Assembly (NCBI GenBank): GCA_025765615.1
Contig: JAIVFJ010000006.1
Coordinates: forward strand, 186,001 to 250,000
Source of the DNA: Zopfochytrium polystomum
Taxonomy: Eukaryota; Chytridiomycota; Chytridiomycetes; Chytridiales; Chytridiaceae
Reading direction: 5' to 3'
Length of the DNA stretch: 64,000 nt
Shown here: piece by piece, positions 46,262 through 56,749 of the stretch
Numbering within the stretch: the first letter of the stretch is position 1
Layout of the letters: each line of letters begins with the position of its first letter
Notes under the pieces: generated by a model
Told to the model about the DNA's origin: nothing
Databases searched by the model: none
What the model saw: only the letters and a program-made list of their open reading frames with translations
Made by a program: the position numbers and the translations under genes

Positions 46262-47991
46262 ATGCCACCGCGTCCTGCTGCTGCTGCTGCTGCCGCGCTC
46301 GTCGCCGCCGCCGCTGCTCTTGCTGCGCATAATGCGGTCCTCGTTCTCGGCGCGCCCGCTCCATCCCCGGCCTCCGCCCCCGGCCCCGCCGCCCAAGGCC
46401 ACCAACACAACCACCACCAAAGCGGGGAAGGCGGCCCCTCCTTCTTGACGCGGCGCGACGCGGCGAGCCCCGCCCACGCCGCCCTCGCCGCGCAGTTCGC
46501 GCCGCTCATCGTCTACCACCCGGACGAAAAGTACTTTGCGTCGTCCGTCGACTACATGTTCCCGCACTACACGCTGATCAACGCTGACGGCTCGGCCGTG
46601 GCCAACGCGCCGTCGCCGCTGACAGCCCAGAACCTCGACTTCCTGAACGAGGCCGGCACCGACGCAAGTGGGACGTACCTTGCAGTCAGCGGCTCGCCCG
46701 CCGGCGACCCCAACGTGCCGTCCGGGTTCGAGTACCTGTACTCGGACGTCAGCACCGGAACGACGGCTCCCATCTACGCCTTTGTCGTGCCAAAGGACAA
46801 CTCGGTCATTGATATTTTCTACTGTAGGTGGTCGTGTTTCCCAACCATTTTGTGCTGGGCTCCGCCAATCGAAGATTTGCTTATTTACTCTGGCACACAC
46901 ACACGCACACACACACACACACACACGCACACAACTCCTCGGCACCGACCAACACCAACAACGCGCACTGGATTGGCCTGTTATGTAGGGATGTTCACAC
47001 CATACAAGTGAGTGTTGTTGAATATCTCCCTCCTCCACCCTTTGTGTTGCTGATCGAAAACTGACCAATAAAATACAAACTCAACAGCCTTGGGAAAAAC
47101 ATCATCCTGCTAGGCTACGTCGGCGACCACGTGGGCGACTGGGAACACATTGTGGTGCGCACCGTCAACGGAAACGCCGTCTCGGTCGACTTCTCCGCGC
47201 ACTCGTCCGGCTCCGGCCTGGGCACGCTCTCCGTCGCCGACTCGCGCCTCGCGTGGTCCGGCTCGCACCCTGTCGGCTACACTGCGCTCGGCTCGCACGG
47301 CATCTGGCCGCAGACCGGCTCCAACACGTACAAGACCATCGCGGGCATCTACAAGCTGACGGACGAGACGGGCAACGGCGCGCAGTGGGAGACGTGGAAC
47401 AACGTCTACGCGGTCGACTACCTCCGCGGCGGTGGGTACACGGGCGCGCAGGCGTGGCTCAACTACAACGGCCACTTTGGCAACCCCGGCGACACGTCGT
47501 GCTGGTTCTACAGCCTGGTCGGCGAGTGCAAGTTCTCGGAGGGCCCGGACCACCCGAACCGCGACATGACGGGCCCGCCCGCGCAGGTGCTCGCCGCGCC
47601 GAACGCGGCCGACCCGGACCACTCTGTATACGCGTTCTGGCTGTCGGCGCCCGCGCAGCAGTTTGCCGCCGCCAACGCCGCGACGTACAAGTTCGTCGGC
47701 GTGCACCAGCACTGCGGCGCGTCCAGCTCTGGCCACGAGACCGACAACTGGGGGTGGGTCCCCGTCGTCGCGTCGTCTGACCCCGTAAAGTATTCGGTCA
47801 CCACCGACAGGTGCAAGAAGGACTACTCGCGCTACGCCGCAGAGTACGAGGTCATGTTCTGCGCCGACCAGACGTCCAACAGCTGCTCGTTTTCCGGGTA
47901 CCGCCAAATCCGCCAGTACAGCGGGTCCAGCGTTGTCCAGGAGAAGGGCATCGTGCTCGACGACCCGGACTACTGGTACTGGAGCTACTGA
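46262..47991 (+). CDS. Vps62-family protein (secreted or vacuolar)
   Basis: Exons 46262-46823, 46989-47007 and 47088-47991 give 494 residues. The middle exon is only 19 nt; it supplies W-M-F-T-P-Y between ...IDIFY and NLGKNIILLGY, restoring the conserved family order, and all phases fit. An Ala-rich hydrophobic N-terminus (AALVAAAAALAAHNAVLVLG) is a probable signal sequence. Family signatures: QFAPLIVYHPDEKYFASSVD, VGDHVGDWEHIVVR, AYGSHG-like LGSHGIWP, and WLNYNGHFGNPG. Cysteines are frequent in the C-terminal half. In yeast, Vps62 is linked to vacuolar protein sorting; molecular function is not established. The first intron carries a (CA)n tract. GC-rich, unlike the retrotransposons on both sides, and intact. 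Confidence 0.88.
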
Positions 47992-49199
47992 TGTTGCCGG
48001 CGCTTCGCATAGACACTGTTACATTTTCTATTTGTCAGTAACCCTGAGGAGGGTTTTCCGTGTTTATGATTTTTGCCGTCTCGCCTCAGGTGGTCTCAGA
48101 TTTTTGCATTTGGAAGAACAAACTTAGAAAGACTATAGGCCCAACTGCCGCGAAGGCTCTTCTGCAAAGTGGATAACATAAGTGCGGTTAAATGTTCGAA
48201 TGAAGCTGCTGGCTTGTAGGAGGTAGGAAATTGAAGAGGTGCACCTAGAGACGACAACAATCAAATCAGCGGTTTCCGTGGGTTTTGCGGCAATGCAAGT
48301 CCACTTGGAAAAAAAATTGGCTGCTAGCAAAGGTTGCAACTGAAAGTTTCCTAATCGGCCGGAATCTTCGAATGTTGAAAGCTAAATGTCGGCCTTGCAT
48401 TGCTAGAAGGTACATTAGCATCATTGACGTTATAATTTTATGGCCCGTACTGTCGTCTCCTCTTGCGTCAGAAGCGGGTCGCGGCCAGATGCGTACACGC
48501 CTCGGGCGGCAGCAATTTAGTCAAAATCCCTCTACGCATACAGCGCGTGCACATGTTGGTTCCTTTACTCTTCGACAAAAAATAGAAGCAGAGTGTCGTC
48601 GGCCGTGGGTTCACCCCCTTGCTTTGTTGGAAAGCAACAGTGCTCAATTCGTGCAAAACGAGTGAATCGAAAATTTTCAACAGTTTTGCCCAGCCATGTT
48701 CACTTTCAAACGTTGTGAAAGGGTGTCAAAATTCAGCCTTGGTTCAAGTTTGGATGACAGCTGTTGGGGAACAAGAATCGGATTCAAGCTGATAGGATTT
48801 CTGTCGAAGGTTTGATTCGCCGGGATGTTCTGTGGATTTTGATGCTTCTAGGCTCTGCCTCGAAAAGTTGCCTTGGTAGATTTCTCCAAGAGAATGGCCC
48901 TACACTTCCGAGCGCAGGCCTGCAATAAAAATGCTTCCTTCACGGCGAAGTGCAATATCTGCTTTTTTCGTGCTGTCAATTCCAAAGTCCCCAGCCGTCG
49001 ACTTGTGGAAAACATTCAACGGTCAGATTGCATATTTTTGGTTCCATTTGTTCTTTCAAAGGGTGAGATCCACCAGCATCAGCAGAAAGATGAAGCAGTT
49101 TTAACAGCCAATGTGGTATAGTGATTCAAAACAGCACTAAGCTGCATAAAAATATGTCGATGAACTTTACATTGAGCTCAGGTGTTTTCAGCTTGAAAA
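47992..49199. other. Intergenic stretch before the LTR array
   Basis: No gene supported. A/T-moderate sequence with frames under 130 codons on both strands, none recognisable. GGTTTGATTCGCC near 48809 resembles a Pol III B box but has no A box at the right distance. Confidence 0.45.
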
Positions 49200-49596
49200 T
49201 GTCAGGAACATGGCAGGACAGCAAGGCAGACAAGGAACTGAGAGGAGTGATGATTGTATTGGAACCAATAATTCACTTGAGGGATGCGACAGGTCCCCCC
49301 ATCCCCCTTTTATACCTTTTGAGAGTCTTCCTTGTCAAGACTCAAAGAAAGTTCCAGAAAGAGCAATTAGTAATACAATGATACCAATGATACCAATGAC
49401 AACAAGACAAGTCAGGAAAACAAAGAAGGTTCCAGAAGGTTCCACAAGGTTCCATGAAGGAATGTTCTAGAAGGTTCCAGAAGGTTCCAGAAGGTTTCAT
49501 GAAGGAATGTTCTAGAATGTTCCAGAAGGTTCCAGAAGGTTCCATGAAGGAATGTTCTAGAAGGTTCCAGAGGTTCCCAGAGGGTGATTCATAACA
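49200..49596 (-). repeat. LTR E (array, outermost left)
   Basis: 397 bp with the long heat-shock cluster. It has private differences from F/G near its left end (CATGGCAGGACAGCAAGGC; GGAACCAATAATTC), so it is not just another copy of the repeat unit. Confidence 0.9.
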
Positions 49597-50799
49597 TCAT
49601 CTCCCCCTTTTAGGCCTCTTCTGCAACTTGGTGGGGTACCTGGTCTTGAACTTGAGCAGAAGGTCTTGGCAGTGAGTGAGGTTTGACTCAGGTTCCCAGG
49701 TGTTGTCAGCATCTGAGTAACCTTTCCACTTAACAAGGAACTTGAGTGTCCTTCCAAACCACTTGGCACCCAAGATTTGTTCAACCTCAAATTCCTCTTC
49801 ACCTTCTACCTCAACTGGAGGAGGAGGAGGAACAACTCTGCCTGGAATGGAATTGGCCACAAACTTCTCCAAAAGGCTGACATGGAAAACTGGGTGGATC
49901 TTCATGGATGCAGGGAGATCCAGCTTGAAGGTGACTGGATTGATTTGCTCCAAGATCTTGAAAGGTCCCAACTTGAGGTTGTCTAGCTTGGGACTTGGTC
50001 TTTTGGTCTGCAAGTTCTTCCTCAGAAGCCAAACTTGCTGACCCACAGCAAGGTCATGGTCCATTCTGTGAGTGTTGGCGAATCTTGAGGCATCTTCTTG
50101 GGCTTGCTTCAGGGTGGAGTCCAGGAAGGTGCTGATGATCTTGAGCTTATGCAAGTGTGAAGCCACAGCAGGAGCTTGGACATTGGATAGGGTCTCTTGT
50201 CCCAGAAGATCTCCTCTTGGATTGAAGCCATAGGTTGCAAAGAAAGGAGATAGCTGGGAGCTTGAGTGGAGAGAATTGTTGAGAGCAAATTCTGCCAGCA
50301 GAAGGAGGGTGGGCCAATCATCCTGTTGATAGCTGACATAACACCTCAAATACTGCTCCAGAGTCTGGTTTGTTCTTTCTGTTTGTCCATCAGTCTGACG
50401 GTGATAAGCAGTTGACAGTTGAGACTTGATTCCAAGGGCTGCTGTGAGTGCTTTCCAAAATTGAGATCTGAACTGAGGTCCTCTGTCACTGATGATTGAC
50501 TGAGGCAGCCCATGGAGCCTGAATATGTGCTGCAAAAACAGGTCTACTGTTCCTTGTGCATCTATATTCTCAGTGCAAGGGATGAAATGGGCCAACTTTG
50601 TCCTTCTGCAGATGACAACAAGGATAGAGTCAAATCCATGGGATGGGGGCATTTTCACAATGAAGTCCATGGATATTGATGACCAAGGGCTGATGGCAAT
50701 TGGGAGGGGCTCCAGAAGTCCATAGGGCTTGTGTCTGCTGGATTTGTTTCTTTGACAGGTTTCACAGCTGCTGACATAGTTCTTGATGTACTTCCTCAT
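49597..50799 (-). CDS. Integrase-chromodomain protein, array unit 1
   Basis: From the first ATG (50799) 400 residues; the open frame extends upstream to 50856 into inverted LTR sequence without an ATG. Contains the C-x2-C of the integrase zinc domain (SSCETCQRNK) and the DDE core: D in SISMDFIVKMP, D in IISDRGPQFRSQF, E in QTERTNQTLEQYL. A GPF-type tail (LKLGPFKILEQINPVTFKL) and a chromodomain (VEQILGAKWFGRTLKFLVKW, SDADNTWEPESNL) follow. The paired His of the zinc domain are cut off upstream. Catalytic residues look intact, but without Gag and RT the unit cannot move alone. The stop codon abuts the LTR, as in element 1. Confidence 0.85.
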   Translation of the reverse strand: MRKYIKNYVSSCETCQRNKSSRHKPYGLLEPLPIAISPWSSISMDFIVKMPPSHGFDSILVVICRRTKLAHFIPCTENIDAQGTVDLFLQHIFRLHGLPQSIISDRGPQFRSQFWKALTAALGIKSQLSTAYHRQTDGQTERTNQTLEQYLRCYVSYQQDDWPTLLLLAEFALNNSLHSSSQLSPFFATYGFNPRGDLLGQETLSNVQAPAVASHLHKLKIISTFLDSTLKQAQEDASRFANTHRMDHDLAVGQQVWLLRKNLQTKRPSPKLDNLKLGPFKILEQINPVTFKLDLPASMKIHPVFHVSLLEKFVANSIPGRVVPPPPPVEVEGEEEFEVEQILGAKWFGRTLKFLVKWKGYSDADNTWEPESNLTHCQDLLLKFKTRYPTKLQKRPKRGR

Positions 50800-50820
50800 G
50801 CCTGGCCAGTAGAAGTCTCT

Positions 50821-50920
50821 ATTGCTCTTTCTGGAACTTTCTTTGAGTCTTGACAAGGAAGACTCTCAAAAGGTATAAAAGGGGGATGGGGGGACCTGTC
50901 CCATCTCTCAAGTGAATTAT
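50821..50920 (+). repeat. Inverted LTR-promoter segment, array unit 1
   Basis: About 100 bp that is the near-exact reverse complement of 50993-51092 in LTR F, differing at a few sites such as CTCTCAAG against CCCTCAAG. It includes the heat-shock element TTCtgGAActTTC (50829-50841), the TATA box (50874-50880) and the R start, now pointing along the plus strand. It sits at the primer-binding-site end of the internal region and forms a long hairpin with the adjacent LTR. Confidence 0.85.
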
Positions 50921-50922
50921 GA

Positions 50923-51321
50923 TGTCAGGAACAGGGCAGGACAGGACAAGGCAGACAAGGAACTGAGAGGAGTTATGATTGTATTGGAAACAATAATTCA
51001 CTTGAGGGATGGGACAGGTCCCCCCATCCCCCTTTTATACCTTTTGAGAGTCTTCCTTGTCAAGACTCAAAGAAAGTTCCAGAAAGAGCAATTAGTAATA
51101 CAATGATACCAATGATACCAATGACAACAAGACAAGTCAGGAAAACAAAGAAGGTTCCAGAAGGTTCCACAAGGTTCCATGAAGGAATGTTCTAGAAGGT
51201 TCCAGAAGGTTCCAGAAGGTTTCATGAAGGAATGTTCTAGAATGTTCCAGAAGGTTCCAGAAGGTTCCATGAAGGAATGTTCTAGAAGGTTCCAGAGGTT
51301 CCCAGAGGGTGATTCATAACA
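50923..51321 (-). repeat. LTR F (array)
   Basis: 399 bp, long heat-shock-element form, TGTCAGGAAC to CATAACA; repeated at LTR G with a 1725-bp offset. Confidence 0.9.
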
Positions 51322-52524
51322 TCATCTCCCCCTTTTAGGCCTCTTCTGCAACTTGGTGGGGTACCTGGTCTTGAACTTGAGCAGAAGGTCTTGGCAGTGA
51401 GTGAGGTTTGACTCAGGTTCCCAGGTGTTGTCAGCATCTGAGTAACCTTTCCACTTAACAAGGAACTTGAGTGTCCTTCCAAACCACTTGGCACCCAAGA
51501 TTTGTTCAACCTCAAATTCCTCTTCACCTTCTACCTCAACTGGAGGAGGAGGAGGAACAACTCTGCCTGGAATGGAATTGGCCACAAACTTCTCCAAAAG
51601 GCTGACATGGAAAACTGGGTGGATCTTCATGGATGCAGGGAGATCCAGCTTGAAGGTGACTGGATTGATTTGCTCCAAGATCTTGAAAGGTCCCAACTTG
51701 AGGTTGTCTAGCTTGGGACTTGGTCTTTTGGTCTGCAAGTTCTTCCTCAGAAGCCAAACTTGCTGACCCACAGCAAGGTCATGGTCCATTCTGTGAGTGT
51801 TGGCGAATCTTGAGGCATCTTCTTGGGCTTGCTTCAGGGTGGAGTCCAGGAAGGTGCTGATGATCTTGAGCTTATGCAAGTGTGAAGCCACAGCAGGAGC
51901 TTGGACATTGGATAGGGTCTCTTGTCCCAGAAGATCTCCTCTTGGATTGAAGCCATAGGTTGCAAAGAAAGGAGATAGCTGGGAGCTTGAGTGGAGAGAA
52001 TTGTTGAGAGCAAATTCTGCCAGCAGAAGGAGGGTGGGCCAATCATCCTGTTGATAGCTGACATAACACCTCAAATACTGCTCCAGAGTCTGGTTTGTTC
52101 TTTCTGTTTGTCCATCAGTCTGACGGTGATAAGCAGTTGACAGTTGAGACTTGATTCCAAGGGCTGCTGTGAGTGCTTTCCAAAATTGAGATCTGAACTG
52201 AGGTCCTCTGTCACTGATGATTGACTGAGGCAGCCCATGGAGCCTGAATATGTGCTGCAAAAACAGGTCTACTGTTCCTTGTGCATCTATATTCTCAGTG
52301 CAAGGGATGAAATGGGCCAACTTTGTCCTTCTGCAGATGACAACAAGGATAGAGTCAAATCCATGGGATGGGGGCATTTTCACAATGAAGTCCATGGATA
52401 TTGATGACCAAGGGCTGATGGCAATTGGGAGGGGCTCCAGAAGTCCATAGGGCTTGTGTCTGCTGGATTTGTTTCTTTGACAGGTTTCACAGCTGCTGAC
52501 ATAGTTCTTGATGTACTTCCTCAT
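51322..52524 (-). CDS. Integrase-chromodomain protein, array unit 2
   Basis: Second copy of the 400-residue integrase-chromodomain frame, first ATG at 52524. The translation reads as identical to unit 1 and unit 3, with the same DDE residues and chromodomain. The inverted LTR segment lies at 52546-52645. Confidence 0.85.
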   Translation of the reverse strand: MRKYIKNYVSSCETCQRNKSSRHKPYGLLEPLPIAISPWSSISMDFIVKMPPSHGFDSILVVICRRTKLAHFIPCTENIDAQGTVDLFLQHIFRLHGLPQSIISDRGPQFRSQFWKALTAALGIKSQLSTAYHRQTDGQTERTNQTLEQYLRCYVSYQQDDWPTLLLLAEFALNNSLHSSSQLSPFFATYGFNPRGDLLGQETLSNVQAPAVASHLHKLKIISTFLDSTLKQAQEDASRFANTHRMDHDLAVGQQVWLLRKNLQTKRPSPKLDNLKLGPFKILEQINPVTFKLDLPASMKIHPVFHVSLLEKFVANSIPGRVVPPPPPVEVEGEEEFEVEQILGAKWFGRTLKFLVKWKGYSDADNTWEPESNLTHCQDLLLKFKTRYPTKLQKRPKRGR

Positions 52525-52647
52525 GCCTGGCCAGTAGAAGTCTCTATTGCTCTTTCTGGAACTTTCTTTGAGTCTTGACAAGGAAGACTCTCAAAAGGTA
52601 TAAAAGGGGGATGGGGGGACCTGTCCCATCTCTCAAGTGAATTATGA

Positions 52648-53046
52648 TGTCAGGAACAGGGCAGGACAGGACAAGGCAGACAAGGAACTGAGAGGAGTTA
52701 TGATTGTATTGGAAACAATAATTCACTTGAGGGATGGGACAGGTCCCCCCATCCCCCTTTTATACCTTTTGAGAGTCTTCCTTGTCAAGACTCAAAGAAA
52801 GTTCCAGAAAGAGCAATTAGTAATACAATGATACCAATGATACCAATGACAACAAGACAAGTCAGGAAAACAAAGAAGGTTCCAGAAGGTTCCACAAGGT
52901 TCCATGAAGGAATGTTCTAGAAGGTTCCAGAAGGTTCCAGAAGGTTTCATGAAGGAATGTTCTAGAATGTTCCAGAAGGTTCCAGAAGGTTCCATGAAGG
53001 AATGTTCTAGAAGGTTCCAGAGGTTCCCAGAGGGTGATTCATAACA
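52648..53046 (-). repeat. LTR G (array)
   Basis: 399 bp; reads as the same sequence as LTR F. Confidence 0.9.
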
Positions 53047-54249
53047 TCATCTCCCCCTTTTAGGCCTCTTCTGCAACTTGGTGGGGTACCTGGTCTTGAA
53101 CTTGAGCAGAAGGTCTTGGCAGTGAGTGAGGTTTGACTCAGGTTCCCAGGTGTTGTCAGCATCTGAGTAACCTTTCCACTTAACAAGGAACTTGAGTGTC
53201 CTTCCAAACCACTTGGCACCCAAGATTTGTTCAACCTCAAATTCCTCTTCACCTTCTACCTCAACTGGAGGAGGAGGAGGAACAACTCTGCCTGGAATGG
53301 AATTGGCCACAAACTTCTCCAAAAGGCTGACATGGAAAACTGGGTGGATCTTCATGGATGCAGGGAGATCCAGCTTGAAGGTGACTGGATTGATTTGCTC
53401 CAAGATCTTGAAAGGTCCCAACTTGAGGTTGTCTAGCTTGGGACTTGGTCTTTTGGTCTGCAAGTTCTTCCTCAGAAGCCAAACTTGCTGACCCACAGCA
53501 AGGTCATGGTCCATTCTGTGAGTGTTGGCGAATCTTGAGGCATCTTCTTGGGCTTGCTTCAGGGTGGAGTCCAGGAAGGTGCTGATGATCTTGAGCTTAT
53601 GCAAGTGTGAAGCCACAGCAGGAGCTTGGACATTGGATAGGGTCTCTTGTCCCAGAAGATCTCCTCTTGGATTGAAGCCATAGGTTGCAAAGAAAGGAGA
53701 TAGCTGGGAGCTTGAGTGGAGAGAATTGTTGAGAGCAAATTCTGCCAGCAGAAGGAGGGTGGGCCAATCATCCTGTTGATAGCTGACATAACACCTCAAA
53801 TACTGCTCCAGAGTCTGGTTTGTTCTTTCTGTTTGTCCATCAGTCTGACGGTGATAAGCAGTTGACAGTTGAGACTTGATTCCAAGGGCTGCTGTGAGTG
53901 CTTTCCAAAATTGAGATCTGAACTGAGGTCCTCTGTCACTGATGATTGACTGAGGCAGCCCATGGAGCCTGAATATGTGCTGCAAAAACAGGTCTACTGT
54001 TCCTTGTGCATCTATATTCTCAGTGCAAGGGATGAAATGGGCCAACTTTGTCCTTCTGCAGATGACAACAAGGATAGAGTCAAATCCATGGGATGGGGGC
54101 ATTTTCACAATGAAGTCCATGGATATTGATGACCAAGGGCTGATGGCAATTGGGAGGGGCTCCAGAAGTCCATAGGGCTTGTGTCTGCTGGATTTGTTTC
54201 TTTGACAGGTTTCACAGCTGCTGACATAGTTCTTGATGTACTTCCTCAT
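53047..54249 (-). CDS. Integrase-chromodomain protein, array unit 3
   Basis: Third copy, first ATG at 54249, same product as units 1 and 2. The inverted LTR segment lies at 54271-54370. This is the unit nearest the 5' end of the array on the coding strand. Confidence 0.85.
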   Translation of the reverse strand: MRKYIKNYVSSCETCQRNKSSRHKPYGLLEPLPIAISPWSSISMDFIVKMPPSHGFDSILVVICRRTKLAHFIPCTENIDAQGTVDLFLQHIFRLHGLPQSIISDRGPQFRSQFWKALTAALGIKSQLSTAYHRQTDGQTERTNQTLEQYLRCYVSYQQDDWPTLLLLAEFALNNSLHSSSQLSPFFATYGFNPRGDLLGQETLSNVQAPAVASHLHKLKIISTFLDSTLKQAQEDASRFANTHRMDHDLAVGQQVWLLRKNLQTKRPSPKLDNLKLGPFKILEQINPVTFKLDLPASMKIHPVFHVSLLEKFVANSIPGRVVPPPPPVEVEGEEEFEVEQILGAKWFGRTLKFLVKWKGYSDADNTWEPESNLTHCQDLLLKFKTRYPTKLQKRPKRGR

Positions 54250-54372
54250 GCCTGGCCAGTAGAAGTCTCTATTGCTCTTTCTGGAACTTTCTTTGAGTCT
54301 TGACAAGGAAGACTCTCAAAAGGTATAAAAGGGGGATGGGGGGACCTGTCCCATCTCTCAAGTGAATTATGA

Positions 54373-54681
54373 TGTCAGGAACAGGGCAGGACAGGACAAG
54401 GCAGACAAGGAACTGAGAGGAGTTATGATTGTATTGGAAACAATAATTCACTTGAGGGATGGGACAGGTCCCCCCATCCCCCTTTTATACCTTTTGAGAG
54501 TCTTCCTTGTCAAGACTCAAAGAAAGTTCCAGAAAGAGCAATTAGTAATACAATGATACCAATGATACCAATGACAACAAGACAAGTCAGGAAAACAAAG
54601 AAGGTTCCAGAAGGTTCCACAAGGTTCCATGAAGGAATGTTCTAGAAGGTTCCAGAAGGTTCCAGAAGGTGATTCATAACA
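54373..54681 (-). repeat. LTR H (array, 5'-most on the coding strand)
   Basis: 309 bp, the short form: about 90 bp of the TTCcaGAAgg cluster present in F and G is missing near its right end, just before GTGATTCATAACA. Followed by target duplication GAAAA. Confidence 0.9.
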
Positions 54682-54879
54682 GAAAAGGGACACTTCGGCG
54701 TTCCAGTGGAGCGATTTGCATTTCGCACACGTATGCGGCGGTTCGTCCTCAATCTCGTGCCTGTTGTAAGACAACCTGTCGTCGCTCCACTGTGACCCAG
54801 TACAAGAGTCCGCTCTCCAGTCGTTTCCGACTCGAGAGCGTATGCACCCGAGGCTCCAAGTCTTTTCATTCTGAGTCCT

Positions 54880-55795
54880 TCACAGCAATATCCCTAAAAC
54901 TTTGGGCAACTGACTGATTTCAATTTGATTTCAAGTCAGAATCAAGTCACAGAAGACTGACCCAGACACAGGCAGACAAACAAAATGGCAGGAGGAAGAC
55001 AGATAGACAAATGCCCAGCTGGGGGGCACGGGAAAGCGACTGGGCCCACCGGACGAGCCTCTTCCGACAGGGGGCAATGGAATGAAGACAGAAAAAAAAC
55101 AGCCCACGTCCCACCTCGCGGTTGTTGACTATGTGCACTGGAATTTTTTTTCAGTGGTGTGTGAGGGCGTCTTCGCTGCTTATGTGCAACGGAAAGCTGA
55201 ACCTGACCAAAAAAAAAAAGTGACAGTGAGAAGTAGGCATGGAGCGTTGTCAGTCCTCAAGACTGACCTGCTTTTTCCAGGGGCCCACGGGAATGGCCCA
55301 AAAAACAGCATGTTCCTGCAAAATCCACCCTCGCACACCTCTCCCATAAGTAAAAACCAGTCAAAAACGAGAAATTTCCAGTGACCGCCAGAAGTTCAGG
55401 TGGCTCACCGGAAAGCAATGTTTTTGATTGCTTTTTTGAAGGAGAATTCCGTTACCATTAGTGCGGGAAGGCATTGGTGCGCGACAATCACTGTGGCGTC
55501 TCCAGTGCATCCAATGGCGAACCACACAGTCACAACCAAATTTTTAATTTTTTTTTCTTGCCGACGGCAGACAGATGGTGGTGAAGGTGTCCATCGTCTG
55601 TTTTGGTTTGTTTTTTTCTTAATTTTTCTACCCTTTTGTCCTATCCGGTGAAAAAAGATTTGTGGTCACTTTCCCGTGCCCCCTGAACAGGTCAGTCTCT
55701 GGCCCTTTGCTGCGGACTTGATTTTGAATTGAAACCAACTCGATATCAACTTGAAATCAAGTTGGTTCACCAAAGTTTTAGGGATTTTGCTGTGA
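54880..55795. mobile_element. Fold-back / MITE-like element with terminal inverted repeats
   Basis: TCACAGCAATATCCCTAAAA then CTTTGG at the left end, and CCAAAGTTTTAGGGATTTTG then CTGTGA at the right end, are inverted repeats with one mismatch. A looser inverted zone of CAAGTTGATTTCAAG-like sequence lies inside. The interior (916 bp total) has no transposase frame. A related end occurs at 45110-45139. No target duplication could be assigned. The class is uncertain. Confidence 0.55.

Positions 55796-56749
<954 letters not shown>

Larger units (their letters stand above)
49200..54681 (-). mobile_element. Tandem array LTR-IN-LTR-IN-LTR-IN-LTR of the Ty3 family
   Basis: Four LTRs (49200-49596, 50923-51321, 52648-53046, 54373-54681) separated by three 1326-bp internal regions. 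The repeat period is exactly 1725 bp and units 2 and 3 read as identical. The whole 5482-bp block is bounded by a single 5-bp duplication GAAAA (49195-49199 and 54682-54686), so it behaves as one insertion. Each internal region contains only an inverted LTR segment plus the integrase-chromodomain end of pol. Gag, protease, RT and RNase H are absent. It could have entered as a concatemer, or grown by unequal exchange after insertion of one unit. Confidence 0.9.

Noticed and set aside
48800..48830. B-box-like GGTTTGATTCGCC as a tRNA gene
   Set aside because: No A box or acceptor stem at the correct distance.
50800..50856. Integrase frame starting inside the inverted LTR segment (a chimeric start)
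   Set aside because: The frame is open there but begins with TTG, not ATG; the first ATG is at 50799, within the integrase part. A chimeric start is not supported.
49200..54681. Regular repeats as a CRISPR-like or satellite array
   Set aside because: Units are 1725 bp with LTR ends, coding sequence and a target duplication; it is a retrotransposon array.
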